Assembly: GCF_001591365.1 (NCBI RefSeq)
Contig: NZ_BCUT01000001.1
Coordinates: 248,001 to 312,000, forward strand
Reading direction: 5' to 3'
Source of the DNA: Variovorax paradoxus NBRC 15149
Lineage (GTDB): Bacteria; Pseudomonadota; Gammaproteobacteria; Burkholderiales; Burkholderiaceae_C
Length of the DNA stretch: 64,000 nucleotides
In this document: one piece after another, positions 27,407-34,540 of the stretch
Layout of the letters: each line of letters begins with the position of its first letter
How positions within the stretch are numbered: the first letter of the stretch is position 1
The notes under the pieces: generated by a model
Databases searched by the model: none
What the model was told of the DNA's origin: nothing
The model's input: only the letters and a program-made list of their open reading frames with translations
Program-made: the position numbers and the translations under genes

Positions 27407-28011
27407 GCCAGCTGACCATCGCCATGCAATGGCACGACTGGCTGGCGCTCTTCGGCCAGTACCTGCTGCTGTCGCTGCTGTCGATCAGCGGCGCCATCAC
27501 TACGGTTCCGGACATGCACCGCTACCTCGTTGCGCAGCACGGCTGGCTCAGCGATGCGCAGTTCAGCTCCTCGGTGGCCATCGCCCAGGCCGCGCCCGGG
27601 CCGAACGTGCTCTTCGTCGCGCTGATGGGCTGGAACGTCGGGCTCAATGCGGGCGGCGGCATCGGCGCGGGGCCGGGTGCCTGGCTGCTGGGCCTGTTCG
27701 GGCTCATGGTCACCATGCTGGGCATCATGCTGCCCAGCACCACCCTCACCTACCTGGCCACGCGCTGGGGCCACCGCAACCGCGACCGGCGCGGCGTGCG
27801 CGCCTTCAAGCAGGGCATGGCGCCGGTGGTGGTGGGCCTGCTGATCGCCACCGGCTGGGTGCTGGCGGCGGGTAACCATGCCGGCGACGCGCCTGCATGG
27901 CATCTGTGGCTGCTGACCGCAGTGGCCGCGCTTATCGTCTGGCGCACGCGCGTCCACCTGCTCTGGCTGCTGGGCGCGGGTGCGCTGCTCGGTGCCGTGG
28001 GCTTCGTCTGA
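27403..28011 (+). CDS. Chromate transporter, second half (short-chain CHR)
   Basis: The protein has 202 residues, the partner of the preceding gene. It begins MSQLTIAMQWHDWLALFGQY and carries SISGAITTVPDMHRYLV and AIAQAAPGPNVLFVALMGWN, the second-half version of the CHR signature with its APGPN loop, plus about five membrane spans. Its ATG overlaps the stop of the first half (ATGA), so translation is coupled and equal amounts are expected. The two genes are followed by a possibly unrelated aldo/keto reductase gene after 30 bases. Confidence 0.87.
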   Translation: MSQLTIAMQWHDWLALFGQYLLLSLLSISGAITTVPDMHRYLVAQHGWLSDAQFSSSVAIAQAAPGPNVLFVALMGWNVGLNAGGGIGAGPGAWLLGLFGLMVTMLGIMLPSTTLTYLATRWGHRNRDRRGVRAFKQGMAPVVVGLLIATGWVLAAGNHAGDAPAWHLWLLTAVAALIVWRTRVHLLWLLGAGALLGAVGFV

Positions 28012-28041
28012 TCCTCGTTCTCTTTCTCAGGAAACAAACTC

Positions 28042-29010
28042 ATGTCGCAACTCCGCTCGCTCGGCCGCTCCGGCCTCCTGGTTTCACCGCTGGCCTTCGG
28101 CGGCAACGTGTTCGGCTGGACGGCGGACGAGGCCACCTCGTTCCGCCTGCTCGATGCCTGGGTGGACGCGGGGTTCAACTTCATCGACACCGCCGACGTC
28201 TATTCGGCCTGGGTGCCGGGCCACAGCGGCGGCGAGTCCGAGACCATCATCGGCAAGTGGCTCAAGCAAAGCGGCAAGCGCAACCGCGTGGTGCTGGCCA
28301 CCAAGGTCGGCAAGCCGATGGGCGAAGGCAAGTCGGGCCTCTCGCCGGCCTACATCCGCGAAGCGGTGGAAGCCTCGCTCAAGCGCCTGCAGACCGACTT
28401 CATCGACCTGTACCAGTCGCACGACGACGATGCCGCCACCCCGCTCGAAGATTCGCTGCAGGCCTTCGACGAACTCATCAAGGCCGGCAAGGTGCGCGCG
28501 ATCGGCGCCTCCAACTACAGCGCGCCCCGGCTGGCCGAGGCGCTCGACGTCTCGGAGCGGCTGGGCATTGCGCGCTACGAGAGCCTGCAGCCGCTGTACA
28601 ACCTCTACGACCGCGCGGTGTTCGAGGACGAGCTGGAGCCGCTGTGCCTGAAGCGCGAAGTGGGCGTGATCAACTTCTATGCGCTGGCGGCCGGTTTCCT
28701 GACCGGCAAGTACCGCACCGAGGCCGACGCCGCCAAGAGCGCGCGCGGCGCCACCACCATCAAGAAGTACCTGAACCCGCGGGGCCTGCGCATTCTCGAG
28801 GCGCTCGACAAGGTGGCCCAGCAGTACAACGCCAAGCCGGGCCAGGTGGCCATTGCCTGGCAGATCGCGCGCCCTTCGGTCACGGCGCCGATCGCCAGCG
28901 CCACCTCCATCGCGCAACTGGAGGAACTGGTGGTCGCCACCCAGCTGAAGCTCGATGCCGGCACCATCCAGATGCTGGACCGGGCCAGCGCCGAAACCCC
29001 CGAGGCCTGA
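28042..29010 (+). CDS. Aldo/keto reductase
   Basis: The protein has 322 residues with a good ribosome binding site (CAGGAAAC) before ATG 28042. The TIM-barrel tetrad is present: Asp and Tyr in NFIDTADVYSAW, Lys in VVLATKVGKP and His in DLYQSHDDD. NADPH-binding residues follow near the C-terminus (ITAPIAS-like VTAPIASATSIAQLEELV). It reduces aldehydes or ketones in the cytoplasm; the segment with HSGGESETIIGKWLK places it near the YajO/Tas-like reductases. It is followed 10 bases later by the DUF3237 gene, so the two are likely cotranscribed. Confidence 0.9.
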   Translation: MSQLRSLGRSGLLVSPLAFGGNVFGWTADEATSFRLLDAWVDAGFNFIDTADVYSAWVPGHSGGESETIIGKWLKQSGKRNRVVLATKVGKPMGEGKSGLSPAYIREAVEASLKRLQTDFIDLYQSHDDDAATPLEDSLQAFDELIKAGKVRAIGASNYSAPRLAEALDVSERLGIARYESLQPLYNLYDRAVFEDELEPLCLKREVGVINFYALAAGFLTGKYRTEADAAKSARGATTIKKYLNPRGLRILEALDKVAQQYNAKPGQVAIAWQIARPSVTAPIASATSIAQLEELVVATQLKLDAGTIQMLDRASAETPEA

Positions 29011-29020
29011 GGCGGGCCCC

Positions 29021-29497
29021 ATGAGCGGCTTCGACGCCATCGCCACGCCCCTGCTCGAGCACTTCGCCGACCTGCGCGTCGAAGTGGGCGTGCCGCAGGT
29101 GCTGGGCAGCAGCGCGCGCGGCCTGCGCCGCGTGGTGCCGATCACGGGCGGGGAAGCATCGGGCCACGGCTGGCGCGCCCGGGTGCTGCCGGGCGGCAGC
29201 GACTTTCAATTGATCGTGAGCGACACGCTCTCCGAACTGGACGCGCGCTACGGGCTGGAAACCGATGCGGGCGACCTGGTCTACGTGCAGAACCACGCCA
29301 TTCGCGCGGCCGCGCCAGAGGTCATGGCCATGCTGCTGCGCGGCGAGCCGGTCGATCCGGCGCAGGTCTACTTCCGCTGCAGTCCGCGCTTCGAGACGGC
29401 CTCTGCTTCTCTGAAATGGATCAACGAGCGCATGTTCGTCGGGGCGGGCCTCAGGCACCCGGCCGAAGTCGTGATGCGCTTCTTCGCGCTCATGTAG
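29021..29497 (+). CDS. DUF3237 family protein
   Basis: The protein has 158 residues and is a beta-barrel-like fold. DUF3237 features are GLRRVVPITGG near residue 32, WRARVLPGGSDFQLI, LETDAGDLVYVQNHAIRAA and YFRCSPRFETAS, with a C-terminal LKWINERMFVGAG. The function is unknown; relatives often lie next to oxidoreductases. The start ATG 29021 is 10 bases after the aldo/keto reductase stop, which supports cotranscription. It ends 10 bases from the convergent acetyltransferase gene. Confidence 0.87.
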   Translation: MSGFDAIATPLLEHFADLRVEVGVPQVLGSSARGLRRVVPITGGEASGHGWRARVLPGGSDFQLIVSDTLSELDARYGLETDAGDLVYVQNHAIRAAAPEVMAMLLRGEPVDPAQVYFRCSPRFETASASLKWINERMFVGAGLRHPAEVVMRFFALM

Positions 29498-29507
29498 TTC
29501 GCGCGAG

Positions 29508-30029
29508 CTAGCCGTCGACCGGATTCAGCGGCGTGGAAAGAATGCGCTGGTAGAAGGCCACGTCGAGCCAGCGGCCGAACTTGAATCCGGCCTGCCGCAC
29601 GGTGCCGGCATGCTCGAAACCCAGGCGCTCATGCAGCCCGATGCTGCCGGCGTTGGCGGCATCGATGGCGCCGACCATGACGTGCACGTCGTGCGCCACG
29701 GCCTCGGCAATGATCGCCTCCATGAGCCTGCGGCCGAGGCCCGCGCCGCGGTGGCCCGCCTCGACATACACCGAGTGCTCCACCGTGTACTTGTAGGCCG
29801 GAAAGGCGCGGAACGTGCCGTAGCTCGCAAAACCCAGCAGCTTGCCGCTCTCGTCTTCCGCGCCGATCACCGGAAAGCCGTTGGCGCGCTTGGTGGCGAA
29901 CCACGCCACCATGCTCTCGGGCGTGCGCGGCTTGTAGTCGTACAGCGCCGTCGAATTGGCAATGGCCTCGTTGAGGATGGCAAGGATGGCGCCCGCGTGG
30001 GCTTCCTCGGTGCAGGGGACCAGGCGCAT
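29508..30029 (-). CDS. GNAT acetyltransferase, phosphinothricin/methionine-derivative type
   Basis: The protein has 173 residues from ATG 30029, which has AAGGAA upstream. It resembles Bar/PAT/MddA enzymes: ILNEAIANSTALYDYKPRT, ASYGTFRAFPAYKYTVEHSV, the acetyl-CoA loop HRGAGLGRRLMEAII and SIGLHERLGFEHAGTVRQ with KFGRWLDVAFYQR. In that family the substrate is phosphinothricin or methionine sulfoximine/sulfone. Resistance itself is not implied by sequence alone. It is divergent from an XRE-cupin regulator gene, with 61 bases between the start codons, so the regulator probably controls it. Confidence 0.85.
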   Translation of the reverse strand: MRLVPCTEEAHAGAILAILNEAIANSTALYDYKPRTPESMVAWFATKRANGFPVIGAEDESGKLLGFASYGTFRAFPAYKYTVEHSVYVEAGHRGAGLGRRLMEAIIAEAVAHDVHVMVGAIDAANAGSIGLHERLGFEHAGTVRQAGFKFGRWLDVAFYQRILSTPLNPVDG

Positions 30030-30096
30030 GTTCGTTCCTTTCAGGCTGTCCAATTTCAATTCGTCCAATATAGGAGAATAATAATCTCATATGAGA
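30030..30096. promoter_or_regulatory. Divergent control region with start-codon palindrome
   Basis: This A+T-rich 61-base gap separates two divergent genes. It holds two GTCCAAT direct repeats (30048-30054 and 30063-30069, 15 bases apart) and, at 30085-30096, the perfect 12-base palindrome TCTCATATGAGA, which includes the ATG of the regulator gene. The only AGGAG (30072-30076) is 14 bases from that ATG. A dimeric XRE protein bound to the palindrome could block its own promoter or ribosome entry. Promoter hexamers could not be assigned with confidence. Confidence 0.45.
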
Positions 30097-30678
30097 AACA
30101 ATTCATCTCCGCCTGCCGAGCCCTCCGGCATCGACGCGCTCATTGCCGCCCGGCTGCTCGCGCTGCGCCAGGCCAAGGCGCTGAGCCTGGCCGAGCTGGC
30201 CGAGCTTTCCGGCGTCAGCAAGGCCATGATCTCGAAGGTGGAGCGCGCGGAGAGCAGCCCGACGGCCGTGCTGCTGGGCCGGCTGGCCGCCGGCCTGGGC
30301 GTGCCGCTCGCGCAGCTGCTGACGGAGGAGAAGGCTTCGCCGCGCCGGCTGCGCCCCCGGGCCGAACAGGAAGTCTGGCGCGATCCCGAGGCAGGCTACC
30401 TGCGGCGCCAGGTCGCCGAGCGCGGCGCGAGCGGCGGCGTGGAGATGGTCGAGATCGAATTGCCGCGTTCGGCGCAGGTCGCCTATCCGCGCTGGAGCGG
30501 CAAGCCGTACCGGCAATGCCTGTGGATGCTCGAAGGCGCGCTGCGGGTGGACTACGGCGACGAGCGCTTCGAACTCGCGCCCGGCGACTGCCTGGATTTC
30601 GGCGTCGACCGGCCGCTGGTCTTCAAGGCGCTCGGCCGCGCGGGCTGCCGCTACCTGCTGGTCGCCTCCCCGGCATAG
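30091..30678 (+). CDS. XRE-family regulator with cupin sensor domain
   Basis: The protein has 195 residues. Residues about 16-70 are an XRE helix-turn-helix (LALRQAKALSLAELAELSGVS, MISKVERAESSPTAVLLGRL). Residues about 105-195 are a cupin barrel (YPRWSGKPYRQCLWMLEGAL, FELAPGDCLDFGVDRPLVF, YLLVASPA). This domain pair is typical of small-molecule-sensing regulators of amino-acid, polyamine or detoxification genes. The palindrome over its start codon suggests self-control. The divergent acetyltransferase gene is the likely target. The ligand is unknown. Confidence 0.88.
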   Translation: MRNNSSPPAEPSGIDALIAARLLALRQAKALSLAELAELSGVSKAMISKVERAESSPTAVLLGRLAAGLGVPLAQLLTEEKASPRRLRPRAEQEVWRDPEAGYLRRQVAERGASGGVEMVEIELPRSAQVAYPRWSGKPYRQCLWMLEGALRVDYGDERFELAPGDCLDFGVDRPLVFKALGRAGCRYLLVASPA

Positions 30679-30788
30679 AGGCGCGAAAGTAGTAGGCAAG
30701 TTCCCACAGCGACTGGAGACACCGGCCTGTGCCCGCCCCGGGACCGGCCGGGATACTGCAAGGCATCAAAGCTTCCGGGGGAACACGC

Positions 30789-30959
30789 ATGTCCTTTGTG
30801 CTCTACATGATCGGTTTTCTGATCTTCCTTGCCGGCCTCGCCTGGGGCGCCTCGGTGGCCGGCGTGCCGACGCTCTACATCGGCATCGGTGCGCTGATCA
30901 TCCTGGGCATCGGCATCTTCAGCGCGGTGGGCCGCACACGCAGCAAAGACCCTTCCTGA
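30789..30959 (+). CDS. Small membrane protein with two spans
   Basis: The protein has 56 residues from ATG 30789, which has GGGGGA 7 bases upstream. Two helices, FVLYMIGFLIFLAGLAWG and TLYIGIGALIILGIGIFSAV, are joined by a short Gly/Pro turn (VAGVP), and the C-terminus is basic (GRTRSKDPS). This suggests a hairpin in the inner membrane with both ends cytoplasmic. I recognise no characterised family. The upstream frame back to 30729 is not convincing. It ends 30 bases from the convergent rlmB gene. Confidence 0.75.
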   Translation: MSFVLYMIGFLIFLAGLAWGASVAGVPTLYIGIGALIILGIGIFSAVGRTRSKDPS

Positions 30960-30989
30960 TTCGAACCGCGCCCCGGTCGCAGCGCCGCC

Positions 30990-31736
30990 TCAGGCGCTGC
31001 GCTGCCGCATGGCCTCGTAGAGGCACACGCCGCTGGCCACGGAAACGTTCAGGCTCTCGACCGCGCCCGCCATGGGAATGCTCACGAGTTCGTCGCAGGT
31101 CTTGCGGGTGAGCTGGCGCATGCCCTCGCCTTCGGCGCCGAGCACCAGCGCCAGCGGCCGCTTGAGGTCGCTCTGGTAGAGGGTGCCGGGCGCATCGTCG
31201 CTGGTGCCGACGCACCAGATGCTGCGTTCCTTGAGTTCGTTCAGCGTGCGCGCGAGGTTGGTCACCATGAAGTAGGGCACCGTCTCGGCCGCACCGCTTG
31301 CCACCTTGGCCACGGTCGCGTTGATGCCGGCCGCATGGTCCTTGGGCGCGATCACCGCATGGGCCCCGGCACCGTCGGCCACGCGCAGGCAGGCGCCCAG
31401 GTTGTGCGGATCGGTCACGCCGTCGAGCACCAGCAGGAGCGGCACGGTGCCGGCCTCCTCCAGGCCTTCGAGCAATTCGTCGAGCGAACGCACCTGCGCA
31501 ATGGGCTCGACCCGCGCGACCACGCCCTGGTGACCATGGCTGCCGCTGAGCTTGGCCAGCCGCAGCCCGTCGGCCTCGACCAGCCGCACGCCGGCCTCCT
31601 GTGCGCGGGCGATGAACTGTTTCATGCGCGCATCGCGCCGGCTGGTGTCGAACATCACTTCGAGCACCGATTTGGGCGCGGTCTTGATGCGCACGCCCAC
31701 GGCATGGAAGCCGAAGATCACTTTGGGGGAAGACAT
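30990..31736 (-). CDS. rlmB: 23S rRNA (guanosine-2251-2'-O)-methyltransferase
   Basis: The protein has 248 residues. The N-terminal part is the substrate-binding domain (FGFHAVGVRIKTAPKSVLEV). The C-terminal part is the SPOUT methyltransferase: LVLDGVTDPHNLGACLRVAD (motif 1), LALVLGAEGEGMRQLTR (motif 2) and IPMAGAVESLNVSVASGVCL (motif 3), which builds the knotted SAM site. It methylates the ribose of G2251 in the P-loop of 23S rRNA. Length and motifs match the family. The RNase R gene that often precedes rlmB is not beside it here; a membrane-protein gene lies upstream 33 bases away. Confidence 0.93.
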   Translation of the reverse strand: MSSPKVIFGFHAVGVRIKTAPKSVLEVMFDTSRRDARMKQFIARAQEAGVRLVEADGLRLAKLSGSHGHQGVVARVEPIAQVRSLDELLEGLEEAGTVPLLLVLDGVTDPHNLGACLRVADGAGAHAVIAPKDHAAGINATVAKVASGAAETVPYFMVTNLARTLNELKERSIWCVGTSDDAPGTLYQSDLKRPLALVLGAEGEGMRQLTRKTCDELVSIPMAGAVESLNVSVASGVCLYEAMRQRSA

Positions 31737-31769
31737 CCCCCGATTATCGAGGCCTGCGCGCCCCGTCCT

Positions 31770-32750
31770 TCAGGCCATGGGCAATCCGCTGTGCGCGCGG
31801 GTGCGTTCGTCGTGCAGCTGCTGCACGGCCAGCGCGTTCGGATGCACCCGTGCGCTGTTGCCGGCGCTTTCCAGGTACTGGCAGGCGGCATGGCCTTCGG
31901 CCGCCTTTTCGTAACGCGCGACCCAGGCATCGCGCAGCGGCAGCTTCTCGGGCGACACGGGCCACACGCCCGGCCGCGGCCGCAGGTGCTCGCCGATGCC
32001 GATGCGCCAGGGCTTGGCGCTCAGGCGGGCGCGAAAGCAGTTCTGGTTGCGGCACATGCGTGCGTAGACCTTGTCGACGCCCAGCGCATGGAAGCAGTCG
32101 GCCACCGCCATGTCGGCCGGGCTGAAGACATCGTGCATCGCCAGCACGCGGAAGCCGGCCGGCGTGCGGTACAGGCGCAGGTGCCAGTCGGGGTGCTGGT
32201 GGACGAAGCGCCCGATGCGCTCGGCCGCGCGCTTTTCGGGCGCGGGGTTGCCGCTGGCCTCGCCGCGCTTCCTGGCCAGGCCGATGCGGTAGGCGACGGC
32301 AAAGACCACGATGGCCGCGATCAGCCCGCCCAGCCAGGTCTTGGCGGTCCAGCCGCCGACGATGCCGGCGATCAGCGCGGGCGCCAGTGCAAAGCCGAAG
32401 ACGCTGCCGCGCAGGGGTTCGTCGAAGTCGATGTCGACGAACAGCACGTCGGGCGTGTTGAGGCAGCGCGCGCCATAGCTGTTGCGCGTGATGACGGTAT
32501 CGCCCTGCCGCTCGACGATCTCTTCGCGGATGGGCACGCCTTCGGCGCCGTTGTAGGCCAGCTTGCGCTCGCGGCGGTTGAGCGCCTCGCCCGCGGCGAT
32601 GCGCTCGAACGCCTCTTGCGTGCGCTGGTCGGCATGCGCCTGCGCGGCGATCGGGCTCTCGTCGGACCAGCCGTAGCGCCGCACCGTGATCTGCTTGCCG
32701 GCGACGTGTTCCTGGATGCGGCCTTCGGCCCAGAACCGGGGAACGATCAT
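31770..32750 (-). CDS. Membrane protein of unknown function
   Basis: The protein has 326 residues from ATG 32750. Its first 120 residues are soluble (MIVPRFWAEGRIQE, LNRRERKLAYNGAEGVPIRE, DTVITRNSYGARCLNTPDVL). Two hydrophobic helices follow near residues 138-175 (ALAPALIAGIVGGW, LGGLIAAIVVFAVAYRIGLA). A C-terminal domain contains HPDWHLRLYRTPAGFRVL, FSPADMAVADCF and RNQNCFRARLSAKPWRIG. I know no function. Its start overlaps the stop of the ATPase gene by 4 bases (ATGA-type), so the two are translated together, and the protein could work with that ABC ATPase or simply follow it. Confidence 0.75.
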   Translation of the reverse strand: MIVPRFWAEGRIQEHVAGKQITVRRYGWSDESPIAAQAHADQRTQEAFERIAAGEALNRRERKLAYNGAEGVPIREEIVERQGDTVITRNSYGARCLNTPDVLFVDIDFDEPLRGSVFGFALAPALIAGIVGGWTAKTWLGGLIAAIVVFAVAYRIGLARKRGEASGNPAPEKRAAERIGRFVHQHPDWHLRLYRTPAGFRVLAMHDVFSPADMAVADCFHALGVDKVYARMCRNQNCFRARLSAKPWRIGIGEHLRPRPGVWPVSPEKLPLRDAWVARYEKAAEGHAACQYLESAGNSARVHPNALAVQQLHDERTRAHSGLPMA

Positions 32751-33469
32751 GCCTGCAGCGAGGCCACCAGCACAGGCGTCGACTCGTTGAGCGCCATGCG
32801 CCCGGCCTCGATGGTGATGCGGCGCTCGCACTGGGCCGCTATGCCGCGGTCGTGCGTGACCAGCACGAGCGTGGTGCCGAGCTCGCGGTTCAGGTCGAAC
32901 ATCAGCCGCATGACCTGCTCGCCGGTCGCAAAGTCGAGGCTGCCGGTGGGCTCGTCGGCCAGCAGCAGCGCCGGCTGCACCACGAAGGCCCTGGCCAGCG
33001 CCACGCGCTGCTGCTCGCCGCCCGAGAGCACCTTGGGATAGTGGCCGAGCCGCTGGCCGAGGCCCACGCGCCCGAGCATCTCGGTGGCGGCCTTGCGCGC
33101 GTCCTTGCGGTCGGCCAGTTCGAGCGGCAGCATCACGTTCTCGAGCGCGCTCAGGTTGCCCAGCAACTGGAAGCTCTGGAACACGAAGCCCACGCGCTGG
33201 GCGCGCAGCGCGGCGCGCTCGTCCTCGTCGATGGCGAAGATGTCATCGCCCGCGAGCCTGACGGTGCCGCGCGTGGGCGTGTCGAGGCCGGCAATGATCG
33301 ACAGCAAGGTGCTCTTGCCCGAACCCGAGGCACCCACGATGGCGGCGGTCTCCCGCGCGCCCAGGGTGAAATCGATGTTCTGCAGAATGTCGAGCGTACC
33401 GGTCGAATCGGTCACGGACTTGAACACATGCTCGACTGCGACAATGGCATCAGACGGGGGTTGGGACAT
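32747..33469 (-). CDS. ABC transporter ATPase of the LolD/YbbA type
   Basis: The protein has 240 residues with a full ATPase: Walker A GASGSGKST near residue 46, Q-loop FQSFQLL, signature LSGGEQQRVALARA, Walker B LLADEPTGSLD and H-loop VTHD. The type-7 ABC (MacB/LolD/YbbA) family works with FtsX-like permeases in mechanotransmission or lipoprotein release. In enterobacteria ybbA is divergent from tesA and followed by ybbP; here the divergence from a TesA-type gene is kept, but no FtsX-like permease follows. Its ATG and that of the divergent esterase share the same CATG. Confidence 0.88.
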   Translation of the reverse strand: MSQPPSDAIVAVEHVFKSVTDSTGTLDILQNIDFTLGARETAAIVGASGSGKSTLLSIIAGLDTPTRGTVRLAGDDIFAIDEDERAALRAQRVGFVFQSFQLLGNLSALENVMLPLELADRKDARKAATEMLGRVGLGQRLGHYPKVLSGGEQQRVALARAFVVQPALLLADEPTGSLDFATGEQVMRLMFDLNRELGTTLVLVTHDRGIAAQCERRITIEAGRMALNESTPVLVASLQA

Positions 33470-34148
33470 GGAAAGGCTTTTCGTTTTGAAACGACGTGAC
33501 TTTATCTTGAGCGCTGCCGCACTCGGCAGCGCAGGGACATGGACGGCAGCCCATGCCCAGGGCGCGCAGGCCGCGGCGCCCCGCCAGCCCGTGATCCTGG
33601 TGCTTGGCGATTCGCTGAGCGCCGAATACGGCCTCAAGCGCGGCGAAGGCTGGGTGCCCCTGCTCGAGAAGCGCCTCGCCCAGCAGAAGATCCCGGCCAC
33701 GGTGGTCAATGCCAGCATCAGCGGCGACACCAGCTCGGGCGGACGGGCCCGGTTTGCCTCGCTGCTGGCGCAGCACAAGCCCACCCACGTGGTGGTCGAA
33801 CTCGGCGCCAACGATGCGCTGCGCGGCCTGCCGCTGCAGAACACCGAGGACAACCTGCTGCAGATCACCAAAGCGGCGCAGGCGGCCGGCGCCAAGGTGC
33901 TGATCGTCGGCATCCAGGTGCCGCCCAACTACGGCGGCGACTACACGCGGCGCTTCGAGGCCGTGTTCGGCAAGGTGGCCAGCACCACCAAGGCGGCGCT
34001 GGTGCCCTTCCTGCTCAAGGGCGTGGCCGATGCGCCCGACGCGCTGGCGCTGTTCCAGGCCGACCGCATCCATCCCACGGCCGCCGCGCAGCCGCAGCTG
34101 CTCGACAACGTCTGGCCGGAATTGCGCAAGCTGCTCGCCGCCAAGTAG
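33468..34148 (+). CDS. tesA: TesA-type SGNH esterase/lysophospholipase
   Basis: The protein has 226 residues. The N-terminus (MERLFVLKRRDFILSAAALG, ending near AHAQG) is a secretion signal with a KRRDFIL stretch that is Tat-like. SGNH blocks are VLGDSLSAEYG (catalytic Ser), the NASISGDTSSGG Gly block, ELGANDALRGLP (Asn) and FQADRIHPTAAAQ (Asp/His). Such enzymes hydrolyse thioesters, lysophospholipids or aryl esters in the periplasm. The gene is divergent from the YbbA/LolD-like ATPase, as tesA and ybbA are in E. coli. A strong terminator follows 12 bases after the stop. Confidence 0.88.
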   Translation: MERLFVLKRRDFILSAAALGSAGTWTAAHAQGAQAAAPRQPVILVLGDSLSAEYGLKRGEGWVPLLEKRLAQQKIPATVVNASISGDTSSGGRARFASLLAQHKPTHVVVELGANDALRGLPLQNTEDNLLQITKAAQAAGAKVLIVGIQVPPNYGGDYTRRFEAVFGKVASTTKAALVPFLLKGVADAPDALALFQADRIHPTAAAQPQLLDNVWPELRKLLAAK

Positions 34149-34160
34149 GCCTGCCGAAAC

Positions 34161-34203
34161 AAAAAAGCCGCTCCAGGCCCGAGGGCCGGCAGCGGCTTTT
34201 TTG
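34161..34203. terminator. Bidirectional intrinsic terminator
   Basis: AAAAAAGCCGCT (34161-34172) and AGCGGCTTTTTT (34191-34202) are exact reverse complements around a G+C-rich loop, so a stem with T runs forms on either strand. It lies between the convergent tesA-like gene and the small basic-protein gene and should end both. Confidence 0.9.
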
Positions 34204-34223
34204 TCGAGAGCCTTGATCCGGGA

Positions 34224-34427
34224 TCAGCCGTTCTTGGTCGGCAGATCGGGCACCGTCGGCGGATCGCGCTCGAGCGAGGCCACGTCGGTTTCCGGGTCAC
34301 CCGGGGCCAGGCCGTCGCTGCTCGGGGAGAGCTTGCGATTGGCCTTTTCGCGGAGCTTCTCTTCCTTTTTCTTCTTCTTGGCCAGCTCCTTCTGGCGCTT
34401 TTCGTAGCCGTAATTGGGTGTTGCCAC
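34224..34427 (-). CDS. Small Lys-rich protein of unknown function
   Basis: The protein has 67 residues and starts at GTG 34427, with AAGGAGAG 5 bases upstream. The first half is basic and helical (VATPNYGYEKRQKELAKKKK, then KEEKLREKANRK), and the second half is acidic and Pro-rich. The NYGYEKRQKEL motif looks like that of a small protein family I associate with Comamonadaceae. The charged helix could bind nucleic acid, but this is only a guess. The gene stands alone between the bidirectional terminator and the metC-like gene. Confidence 0.7.
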   Translation of the reverse strand: MATPNYGYEKRQKELAKKKKKEEKLREKANRKLSPSSDGLAPGDPETDVASLERDPPTVPDLPTKNG

Positions 34428-34540
34428 TGTTCTCTCCTTGAACGAGGCAGTCAAAGCGACTGCGTGTCATCCAACTGTAAGCGATAACGGTGCACCCAAA
34501 GCCCGTGGAGCGGCGGGCCCCGGCATCCGGAAAACTTCTC

